Of a stretch of 5,879 nucleotides of DNA, positions 1 through 4,850 are shown piece by piece; within the stretch, counting starts at the first letter, position 1, and each line of letters begins with the position of its first letter. The stretch is from positions 1-5,879 of the forward strand of contig CAMGAL010000143.1 in assembly GCA_946007445.1 (NCBI GenBank). The letters run 5' to 3'. The notes below the pieces were generated by a model that was not told where the DNA came from, searched no databases, and saw only the letters and a list, made by a program, of their open reading frames with translations. The stretch comes from an uncultured Mediterranea sp. GTDB taxonomy: Bacteria > Bacteroidota > Bacteroidia > Bacteroidales > Bacteroidaceae. The translations under genes were made by a program, and so were the position numbers.

Positions 1-2
1 CT

Positions 3-26
3 CTGCCCCTGTTTGATGACATGTAG
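3..26 (+). pseudogene. UmuD N-terminal arm remnant ending in an in-frame TAG
   Basis: Reading the same frame as the umuD body, bases 3-26 encode L-P-L-F-D-D-M followed by a TAG stop at 24-26. This resembles the segment just before the self-cleavage site of UmuD (E. coli has F-P-L-F-S-D-L-V-Q-C before G25). The next codons read V-V-A-G-F-P-I-P, so homology continues directly across the stop with no frame change. The rest of the N-terminal arm and any promoter or SOS operator lie beyond the left edge. It could be a true nonsense mutation, a sequencing error, or non-homologous upstream sequence that matches by chance; the last seems least likely. Confidence 0.6.
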
Positions 27-410
27 GTGGTGGCGGGATTTCCTATACCCCTGAGCAACAACGAACAGGCGCAGGACATCGAACTGCTGCAGATGCTCTG
101 CCCACACCCGGAGGCTTCCTACCTGGTGCGCGTGCAGGGGGACTCCATGATAGATGCAGGCATCAGCGACGGCGACATCATCATCGTAGACAAGAGCCAG
201 CGGAACCCGGCCGAACACGAGGTGGCTGTGTGCGAGCTGAATGGCGAATACACCATCAAGCATGTGGTGCGGCGAAAGGGGAAGGTATGGCTGGTGCCGG
301 CCAACAAGAACTATCCGGAAATAGCCATCAACGAGGGGGACGACTTCTCCGTGTGGGGAACCGTGACCTATACCATCCACCGACCGCGTAAAGAGGGTTT
401 TGAGTTTTGA
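27..410 (+). CDS. umuD: UmuD / S24-family peptidase, processed (UmuD'-like) form
   Basis: UmuD is the accessory subunit of DNA polymerase V. In the SOS response RecA filaments trigger its self-cleavage, and the UmuD' dimer then binds UmuC to make the error-prone polymerase. The open frame encodes 127 residues of the S24 (LexA/UmuD) peptidase fold. The catalytic serine is S40 in G-D-S-M-I-D-A-G and the catalytic lysine is K78 in G-E-Y-T-I-K; their 38-residue spacing matches E. coli S60/K97 (37). The A3-G4 step in V-A-G-F-P-I-P aligns with the E. coli C24-G25 cleavage site. The only start in this frame is GTG at 27, directly after a TAG, so the product would be almost exactly pre-cleaved UmuD'. 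No Shine-Dalgarno precedes it. The gene lies 59 bp upstream of umuC in the same direction. Family assignment is secure; whether this exact start is used is uncertain. Confidence 0.88.
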   Translation: MVAGFPIPLSNNEQAQDIELLQMLCPHPEASYLVRVQGDSMIDAGISDGDIIIVDKSQRNPAEHEVAVCELNGEYTIKHVVRRKGKVWLVPANKNYPEIAINEGDDFSVWGTVTYTIHRPRKEGFEF

Positions 411-453
411 GGGTTTTAGTTATTTAGTTTTTGAGTTATTAAGTTTTTGAGTT
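403..453 (+). repeat. T-rich short tandem repeats in the umuD-umuC spacer
   Basis: Two perfect copies of AGTTTTTGAGTT lie at 426-437 and 442-453, 16 bp apart, with degenerate units before them (AGTTTTGAG at 403-411 and AGTTATTT at 418-425). The array begins inside the last codons of umuD and fills most of the spacer. It is very AT-rich beside GC-rich genes. It forms no stem-loop that I can see and resembles no terminator. Copy-number slippage here would change the spacing between the two genes. Confidence 0.6.
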
Positions 454-469
454 CATTCATGCAAGAAAT

Positions 470-1735
470 ATGTGGGCACTGGTAGATTGCAACAGCTTCT
501 TCTGCAGCGTGGAACGGGCTTTCCATCCCGGACTGCGCCACAAGCCGGTGTGCGTGCTGTCGAGCAACGACGGCAACATCGTGGCACTCACGCCGGAGGC
601 GAAGCAGCTGGGCCTGCAGCGAGGCGATCCGCTCTTCAAGGTGAGGGAGATTATCCAACAGGGGGACGTGAAGTGCTTCTCGGGCAACATGGTGCTCTAC
701 GCGGCCATGAGCCGACGGATCACGTCCATCCTGCGTGGCAGCATCGCCCATGTGGAGAACTACAGCATCGACGAGAGCTTCTGCGACCTGAGGGGCTACA
801 GCTGCCACCACAACCTGGAGGAGCTGATGCGCGATGTAGCCCTGCGCATCCGGCTATGGACCGACATACCGGTCAGCGTGGGCATCGCCCCCAGCAAGAC
901 ACTGGCCAAGATGGGCAGCAAATTTGCCAAACAATACGCAGGATACCGGTCGGTGTGCGTCATAGACAGCGAGGAGAAACGGCTGAAGGCGCTGGAGCTG
1001 TTTCCGCTGCAGGAGGTTTGGGGAATAGGGCGCAACACGCTGAAGCGGCTGCAGGAGCATGGCATACAGACGCCCCTGCAACTGGCCAACCAGCGGGAGT
1101 CGTGGGTGAAGAGGCATTTCTCCCTGCCCTTGCAGCGCACGTGGCGCGAACTCAACGGCATAGATTGTATCGACACCTCGGAGGTGATAGCGCGGAAAAG
1201 CATCTGCACCAGCCGCAGCTTCGGGCAGATGGTCACTGCGCTGCAGGAGCTGCGTCCCGCCATAGCGACCTTCGCCTCCGGCTGTGCCGACAAGCTGCGC
1301 GAGCAACACTCCGCCGCCCGCTCGGTCAGCGTGTTCGTTATGAGCAACCGATTCCACCCCGACCTGCCGCAACATAACGCCATGGAGACGACCCAACTGC
1401 CTGTCTATACGGCCGACACCATCGAGATAGAGCAAGCGGCCCAGGCTCTGCTGGAGCGCCTCTACCGCCCGGGCATCCTCTACAAGAAGGCGGGGGTGAT
1501 ACTGGGCGACATTCTGCCCATCGGGGAGGTGCAGCCCGACCTGTTCGACCCCTTGGCGAACCGCCCGCAACGCTACCGGCTGATGCAGGCCATCGACCAA
1601 CTGAACCAACGCTACGGGGCCCACACCGTACAGCTGGCTGCCGAGGGTAACCGGCGGGATGTGTGGACCACGAAGTGCGAACAGCGGTCACCCAACTACC
1701 TGACGGACATCAACGAGCTACTGACGGTGCGATAG
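470..1735 (+). CDS. umuC: UmuC, Y-family DNA polymerase V catalytic subunit
   Basis: UmuC copies past lesions that stall the replicative polymerase, acting in the cytoplasm with UmuD' and RecA. The 421-residue product matches E. coli UmuC (422) from end to end. Metal-binding acidic residues are D6 in the opening W-A-L-V-D-C-N-S-F-F motif and D101-E102 in Y-S-I-D-E-S-F-C-D-L, at the same numbers as in E. coli. F11 sits at the steric-gate position (Tyr in E. coli UmuC, Phe in several other Y-family enzymes). A helix-hairpin-helix-like segment (W-G-I-G-R) lies near 184-200, then the little-finger domain at about 240-345, a likely beta-clamp-binding Q-P-D-L-F at 355-359, and a UmuC-type C-terminal domain ending near S-P-N-Y at 407-410. 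ATG 470 is chosen because it begins this conserved opening. It probably shares a transcript with umuD. Its last 26 bp overlap the convergent lipoprotein gene. Confidence 0.97.
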   Translation: MWALVDCNSFFCSVERAFHPGLRHKPVCVLSSNDGNIVALTPEAKQLGLQRGDPLFKVREIIQQGDVKCFSGNMVLYAAMSRRITSILRGSIAHVENYSIDESFCDLRGYSCHHNLEELMRDVALRIRLWTDIPVSVGIAPSKTLAKMGSKFAKQYAGYRSVCVIDSEEKRLKALELFPLQEVWGIGRNTLKRLQEHGIQTPLQLANQRESWVKRHFSLPLQRTWRELNGIDCIDTSEVIARKSICTSRSFGQMVTALQELRPAIATFASGCADKLREQHSAARSVSVFVMSNRFHPDLPQHNAMETTQLPVYTADTIEIEQAAQALLERLYRPGILYKKAGVILGDILPIGEVQPDLFDPLANRPQRYRLMQAIDQLNQRYGAHTVQLAAEGNRRDVWTTKCEQRSPNYLTDINELLTVR

Positions 1736-2756
1736 GAGCCGCAGCGAGCGAACGGATGCGGTGCAGCACCGCTTGGCACCAAGTGGCGGTGCCGGGCTTC
1801 TGATAGCGGCAACGCCCTTGGGCATCGGGCTCGAAGTAGGTGCGGGCCGAGTCGTCCATCCACACACGGCCCGGCTCGGAGAGGGTGAAGAGGGCATCGC
1901 CCTCGACGGCCTGGAGCACCACCAACGGATCCCACATGCGCTGGTCCTCATCGACCCGGCAACGCTGATAGACCTGCTGAATGGGATGGGGAGGAAGGGA
2001 GGAGAAATCGGCCAGGACCTGCTCGACAGGGTAGTCGATGGTCTCTCCCACTTCAGCAGGAGAGAAGCAAATGGGCACCTCCGCCGGCCACAAGTCGAAA
2101 AAGGTGTGCGAGGCCTCCAAACAGCGGGAGAGGTTGTACTCCACCTGAGGTTCGGAGGCAAAGGAGCCGGCCATGATGTAGAGGGACTTCACTTTGCGCC
2201 GGACCAGCTCGATGCCAGAGAGCGGCGAGTATTCATCCCCCTGCGACAAAAGCAACGACGCCAGCACATTGACAAAGCCGATGGAGCAGATGCGGACGCT
2301 GCCCTCGGGAGCAGAGGCCAACAGGCGGCGGTAGAGCCGGTAGCCATCGGGCAGGTCGGCAACATCCGTCAGCGAGCCACGGATGAGTGGCACTCCCTGC
2401 GCATCGGTATAATGCGGCAAATCGCGGTAGTCGGTCCAGATCTCGCCCCCCTCCAAGCCACCACGCGCCAGAGCAATGGGGATGGAGGAGTGGCCGTAGA
2501 AGGTGTTGAGCACATCGGCCAACATGGCATTCTCCTCACCGGGGCGGTCCACCACCACCCCCAACAGGCGGCAACGGCCTTCATCCACGTAGCGATGGAG
2601 CATGGCCAAAGCGAACAGGTCGTCGGTACAACCACCGATATCGGTATCGACAATCAAGGCGGGAAGCTCGTCATCCGCCACCGGGCACTCCGCCGAATGG
2701 GAGCAGGCGGTCAGCCACAGCAGAAGCAGGACGCTACAAGCAAACAGTTTCTTCAT
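1710..2756 (-). CDS. Lipoprotein of the nucleoside-hydrolase (IUNH) fold
   Basis: Nucleoside hydrolases cut the N-glycosidic bond of nucleosides to give base and ribose, with a Ca2+ ion held by aspartates. The 348-residue product begins with a lipoprotein signal (Lys-Lys, a Leu-rich core, lipobox L-T-A-C with C18), so it should be anchored in an envelope membrane. The Asp motif near the N-terminus reads D-T-D-I-G-G-C-T-D-D (38-46; the classical form is DTDPGxDD), a two-residue insertion with both outer Asp sites kept. Y-N-L at 207-209 resembles the mid-protein Asn motif, and W-D-P-L at 275-278 matches the C-terminal H-D-P motif with Trp replacing His. The substrate may therefore not be a classical ribonucleoside. 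Start ATG 2756 is supported by the signal peptide and by a -7 box 23 nt upstream. The gene is divergent from thyA and overlaps umuC tail to tail. Fold assignment is good; the reaction is uncertain. Confidence 0.85.
   Translation of the reverse strand: MKKLFACSVLLLLWLTACSHSAECPVADDELPALIVDTDIGGCTDDLFALAMLHRYVDEGRCRLLGVVVDRPGEENAMLADVLNTFYGHSSIPIALARGGLEGGEIWTDYRDLPHYTDAQGVPLIRGSLTDVADLPDGYRLYRRLLASAPEGSVRICSIGFVNVLASLLLSQGDEYSPLSGIELVRRKVKSLYIMAGSFASEPQVEYNLSRCLEASHTFFDLWPAEVPICFSPAEVGETIDYPVEQVLADFSSLPPHPIQQVYQRCRVDEDQRMWDPLVVLQAVEGDALFTLSEPGRVWMDDSARTYFEPDAQGRCRYQKPGTATWCQAVLHRIRSLAAAPIAPSVAR
1758..1793. repeat. Two adjacent GC-rich inverted repeats after umuC
   Basis: A perfect palindrome with 7-bp arms around one central base (GCGGTGC-A-GCACCGC, 1758-1772) is followed two bases later by GGCACC / GGTGCC arms around a 7-base loop (1775-1793). 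The GGTGC and GCACC pieces can also pair across the two structures. The pair starts 22 bp after the umuC stop and lies inside the 3' end of the convergent lipoprotein gene. There is no T-run, so it is not a classical intrinsic terminator; it could slow RNA polymerase or protect the umuC mRNA end. It may also be only coding sequence with chance symmetry. Confidence 0.45.
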
Positions 2757-2779
2757 ATTCTATTCGATTGATTGTGGGA

Positions 2780-2787
2780 CAAAGATA
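2780..2787 (-). promoter_or_regulatory. -7 promoter box for the nucleoside-hydrolase lipoprotein gene
   Basis: On the minus strand this reads TATCTTTG, a perfect match to the Bacteroides -7 consensus TAnnTTTG. It lies 23 nt before the ATG at 2756, implying a very short leader. A minus-strand TTTG occurs upstream at 2800-2803, but its 12-bp gap is shorter than the usual spacing of about 20, so I do not assign a -33 element. Confidence 0.6.
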
Positions 2788-2790
2788 GAA

Positions 2791-2805
2791 GAATATCTCC
2801 AAAAA
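2791..2805 (+). repeat. 15-bp direct repeat, copy 1 (possible operator)
   Basis: GAATATCTCCAAAAA occurs here and again, identically, at 2846-2860. This copy lies 3 bp upstream of the lipoprotein gene's -7 box, in the stretch its RNA polymerase would occupy, and about 50 bp upstream of the predicted thyA transcription start. It is also the left arm of an imperfect dyad: CTCC 2797-2800 pairs with GGAG 2807-2810, and GAATA 2791-2795 pairs with TATTT 2811-2815 across one bulged T, around an A6 loop. Confidence 0.55.
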
Positions 2806-2831
2806 AGGAGTATTTTCTGCCGGATAATTGC

Positions 2832-2839
2832 TACATTTG
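2832..2839 (+). promoter_or_regulatory. -7 promoter box for thyA-folA
   Basis: TACATTTG matches TAnnTTTG perfectly and lies 33 nt before the GTG start of thyA. No TTTG is visible at the usual -33 distance; the sequence there reads about AGTATTTTC, so a weak or activator-dependent promoter is possible. The predicted transcription start falls near 2846, on repeat copy 2. The box also argues against the TTG start at 2828, which would lie upstream of the promoter. Confidence 0.55.
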
Positions 2840-2845
2840 TGGCCT

Positions 2846-2860
2846 GAATATCTCCAAAAA
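2846..2860 (+). repeat. 15-bp direct repeat, copy 2 (possible operator)
   Basis: This is the second identical copy of GAATATCTCCAAAAA, 55 bp after the first and in the same orientation. It begins 7 bp after the thyA -7 box and so covers the expected start of the thyA transcript and the first part of its leader. It lacks the downstream GGAG arm that makes copy 1 a dyad. A protein bound here would be well placed to block thyA transcription. Confidence 0.55.
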
Positions 2861-2872
2861 CAGCAACCTATC

Positions 2873-3667
2873 GTGAAACAATACTTAGACCTGCTCCATC
2901 GGGTGCTGACCGAAGGGGTCGAAAAGAGCGACCGCACGGGTACGGGCACCATCAGTATCTTTGGCCATCAGATGCGCTTCCATCTGGACGATGGCTTCCC
3001 CTGCCTGACGACCAAGAAACTGCATCTGAAGTCCATCATCTACGAACTGCTGTGGTTCCTGCGCGGCGACACGAACGTGAAGTACCTGCAGGAACATGGC
3101 GTGCGCATCTGGAACGAATGGGCCGGACCGGACGGGGACTTGGGCCACATCTACGGCTACCAATGGCGCTCCTGGCCCGACTATCGGGGCGGCAGCATCG
3201 ACCAGATCAGCGAAGCGGTGGAGACCATCCGGCACAATCCGGACTCGCGGCGCATCATCGTCAGCGCCTGGAACGTGGGCGACCTCGACCGGATGAACCT
3301 GCCTCCGTGCCACGCCTTCTTCCAGTTCTATGTGGCCGACGGACGGCTGAGCCTGCAACTCTACCAGCGCAGTGCCGACATCTTCCTGGGTGTGCCCTTC
3401 AACATCGCCTCCTATGCCCTGCTGCTGCAGATGATGGCACAGGTGACGGGGCTGAAGGCGGGCGATTTCGTCCACACACTGGGCGATGCACACATCTACC
3501 TGAACCACCTGGAGCAGGTCAAGCTGCAACTGACACGCGAGCCTCGCCCTTTGCCGCACATGCACATCAATCCGGAGGTAAAAAGCATCTTCGACTTCCA
3601 ATACGAAGACTTCGAGCTGCGCAACTACGACCCCCATCCGCACATCGCCGGAAAGGTATCTGTCTGA
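2873..3667 (+). CDS. thyA: Thymidylate synthase
   Basis: ThyA methylates dUMP to dTMP using 5,10-methylene-tetrahydrofolate, which leaves as dihydrofolate; it works as a cytoplasmic homodimer. Starting at GTG 2873 the product is 264 residues, the same as E. coli ThyA, and key residues carry the same numbers: R21 (phosphate), C146 in P-P-C-H-A-F-F-Q-F (the nucleophile), R166 in Q-L-Y-Q-R-S (phosphate), N177 in P-F-N-I-A-S-Y (uracil), and H207 and Y209 in D-A-H-I-Y (ribose). GTG is preferred over in-frame TTG 2828 because it gives the conserved M-K-Q-Y-L-D-L-L opening and lies downstream of the -7 box. No Shine-Dalgarno is seen, only an A-rich leader. folA follows 24 bp later. Divergent from the nucleoside-hydrolase lipoprotein gene. 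Confidence 0.98.
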   Translation: MKQYLDLLHRVLTEGVEKSDRTGTGTISIFGHQMRFHLDDGFPCLTTKKLHLKSIIYELLWFLRGDTNVKYLQEHGVRIWNEWAGPDGDLGHIYGYQWRSWPDYRGGSIDQISEAVETIRHNPDSRRIIVSAWNVGDLDRMNLPPCHAFFQFYVADGRLSLQLYQRSADIFLGVPFNIASYALLLQMMAQVTGLKAGDFVHTLGDAHIYLNHLEQVKLQLTREPRPLPHMHINPEVKSIFDFQYEDFELRNYDPHPHIAGKVSV

Positions 3668-3691
3668 CATTCATCATTCCACCCACTACTC

Positions 3692-4180
3692 ATGATAGCC
3701 ATCATCGCCGCCATAGACCGCAACCGGGCCATCGGGCTGGACAACCAGCTGCTGTATCACCTGAGCAATGACCTGAAACGATTCAAAGCCCTCACCGTGG
3801 GGCATACCGTCATCATGGGACGGAAGACGTTCCAGTCCCTGCCCAAAGGGGCCTTGCCTCAGCGGAGAAACATCGTGCTCTCCCGCCAAGGAGCCGCCTG
3901 CGCCGGAGCGGAGGTCTATGCCTCGCTGGAAGAGGCCTTGCAGCACTGCACAGCCGAGGAGCAGGTGTACATCATCGGAGGCGACAGCGTCTACCACCAG
4001 GCCCTGCCGCTGGCCGACAGACTCTGCCTGACCGAGATTGAGGCCGAAGCTCCCCAAGCCGATGCCTGGTTCCCTGCCATCGACCCTGCGATGTGGCAGG
4101 TGACGGAACGGGAGGCTCATCCCGCCGATGAGAAGCACCCCTATGCCTATAGCTTCGTGACCTACACGCGACGCGGCTGA
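3692..4180 (+). CDS. folA: Dihydrofolate reductase
   Basis: FolA reduces dihydrofolate to tetrahydrofolate with NADPH, restoring the cofactor that ThyA oxidises; it is the target of trimethoprim. The 162-residue product (E. coli 159) shows D27 as the active-site acid, F31, T46 and S49 in G-R-K-T-F-Q-S, R58 (E. coli R57, folate glutamate), the G96-G97 pair of I-I-G-G-D-S-V-Y (NADPH), and T114 (E. coli T113). Positions 22 and 25, Trp and Pro in E. coli, are Tyr and Ser here. The start is ATG 3692, 24 bp after thyA with no promoter-like sequence or Shine-Dalgarno between, so the two are very likely co-transcribed. It ends 17 bp from the convergent regulator. Confidence 0.97.
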   Translation: MIAIIAAIDRNRAIGLDNQLLYHLSNDLKRFKALTVGHTVIMGRKTFQSLPKGALPQRRNIVLSRQGAACAGAEVYASLEEALQHCTAEEQVYIIGGDSVYHQALPLADRLCLTEIEAEAPQADAWFPAIDPAMWQVTEREAHPADEKHPYAYSFVTYTRRG

Positions 4181-4197
4181 CTCACCGCCCGCCGCCG

Positions 4198-4683
4198 TCA
4201 GAACAGATTCGGCTCCTCCTCATCCAGCATGATAGGCATCTGTCGCTTGATGGCCTCGTGGAAGGAGATGAGTGTCTCGGTGCGAGCCAACCCCAAAGGC
4301 TGCAGCTTGTCGTGGATGATGCTGAGCAGATGGTGATTGTTGCGCGCATAGAGCTTGATGAACATATCGTACTTGCCCGTAGTGAAATGGCACTCCACCA
4401 CTTCAGGAATGGCTTCCAAAGCGCGGGTCACCTCATCAAACGACTCCGGATCCTTCAGGTAGATGCCGATATAGGCACAGGTCTCATAACCGATTTTCTC
4501 CGGATCAATCACAAACTCCGACCCTTTCAGTATACCCAAGTTAGTGAGTTTCTGGATGCGCTGGTGAATGGCTGCCCCAGATACATTGCAGGCACGTGCC
4601 ACTTCCAGGAACGGAATACGCGCATTGTCGGCTATCAACTTCAATATCTGTTCGTCCAGTGTGTCCAATTGATGATGTCCCAT
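4198..4683 (-). CDS. Lrp/AsnC-family transcriptional regulator
   Basis: Lrp/AsnC proteins are small DNA-binding regulators that assemble as dimers to octamers and usually sense amino acids. The 161-residue product has the standard layout. An N-terminal helix-turn-helix spans about residues 7-54 (opening L-D-E-Q-I-L-K-L-I-A-D-N-A-R, recognition region N-V-S-G-A-A-I-H-Q-R-I). A C-terminal RAM ligand-binding and assembly domain spans about 67-145 with the G-K-Y-D turn at 103-106. An acidic tail D-E-E-E-P-N-L-F follows. The start ATG 4683 gives the usual short lead into the helix-turn-helix, with a -7 box 32 nt upstream. The gene is divergent from the M64 peptidase across 167 bp, an arrangement in which such regulators often control both themselves and the neighbour. 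The ligand cannot be read from the sequence. Confidence 0.95.
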   Translation of the reverse strand: MGHHQLDTLDEQILKLIADNARIPFLEVARACNVSGAAIHQRIQKLTNLGILKGSEFVIDPEKIGYETCAYIGIYLKDPESFDEVTRALEAIPEVVECHFTTGKYDMFIKLYARNNHHLLSIIHDKLQPLGLARTETLISFHEAIKRQMPIMLDEEEPNLF

Positions 4684-4715
4684 TTCAAATACTCATTTTA
4701 GAGGTTACGATTACG

Positions 4716-4723
4716 CAAAGTTA
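4716..4723 (-). promoter_or_regulatory. -7 promoter box for the Lrp/AsnC regulator
   Basis: The minus strand reads TAACTTTG, a perfect TAnnTTTG match, 32 nt upstream of the regulator's ATG. A minus-strand TTTG at 4747-4750 lies 23 bp upstream, slightly long but possibly a usable -33 element. TTACG is repeated nearby (4705-4709, 4711-4715, 4763-4767) and TTCAAAT twice (4684-4690, 4745-4751); these are too short to call as operators. Confidence 0.6.
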
Positions 4724-4813
4724 GTCATTTTTCCAATGCCATGCTTCAAATCGAAACAATTATTACGAAAAAAAGTTTGTGGGGAGAGCCGGGCGAATCA
4801 GAGAAAAAGATTG

Positions 4814-4821
4814 TATCTTTG
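4814..4821 (+). promoter_or_regulatory. -7 promoter box for the M64 peptidase gene
   Basis: TATCTTTG matches TAnnTTTG perfectly and lies 29 nt before the ATG at 4851, giving a leader of only about 20 nt. The nearest upstream TTTG (4776-4779) is 34 bp away, too far for a normal -33 element. The 167-bp spacer from 4684 to 4850 holds this box and the regulator's box pointing apart, and no other gene that I can see. Confidence 0.6.
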
Positions 4822-4850
4822 CAAGTATAAACCCTCAAAACGCAAACATC

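Noticed and set aside
411..469. An SOS operator or separate promoter for umuC in the spacer
   Set aside because: No TAnnTTTG box and no palindromic LexA-like site is visible, only T-rich repeats. The operator for the pair is expected left of the window.
472..1377. 301-codon frame overlapping umuC on the same strand
   Set aside because: It is out of frame with umuC, whose 421 residues match the family throughout; the alternative is Arg/Gly/Ala/Gln-rich shadow translation.
854..1624. 256-codon minus-strand frame inside umuC
   Set aside because: Antisense shadow with no motif, promoter box or conserved start.
1761..2771. 336-codon open frame on the plus strand opposite the lipoprotein gene
   Set aside because: The minus strand encodes a lipoprotein signal and nucleoside-hydrolase motifs. 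The plus-strand frame begins inside an inverted repeat and resembles no known family.
2828..2872. Fifteen-residue N-terminal extension of ThyA from TTG 2828
   Set aside because: It would start upstream of the -7 box, adds residues not found in E. coli ThyA, and GTG 2873 gives exactly 264 residues.
2885..3670. 261-codon minus-strand frame opposite thyA
   Set aside because: Antisense to a fully conserved thymidylate synthase; Val/Gln/Asp-rich composition typical of complementary-strand frames.
4173..4201. Possible hairpins between folA and the regulator (GCGGC/GCCGC and CTGAC/GTCAG)
   Set aside because: Short 5-bp stems with loops of 13-15 bases that exclude each other, with no T-run. I do not call a terminator in this 17-bp gap.
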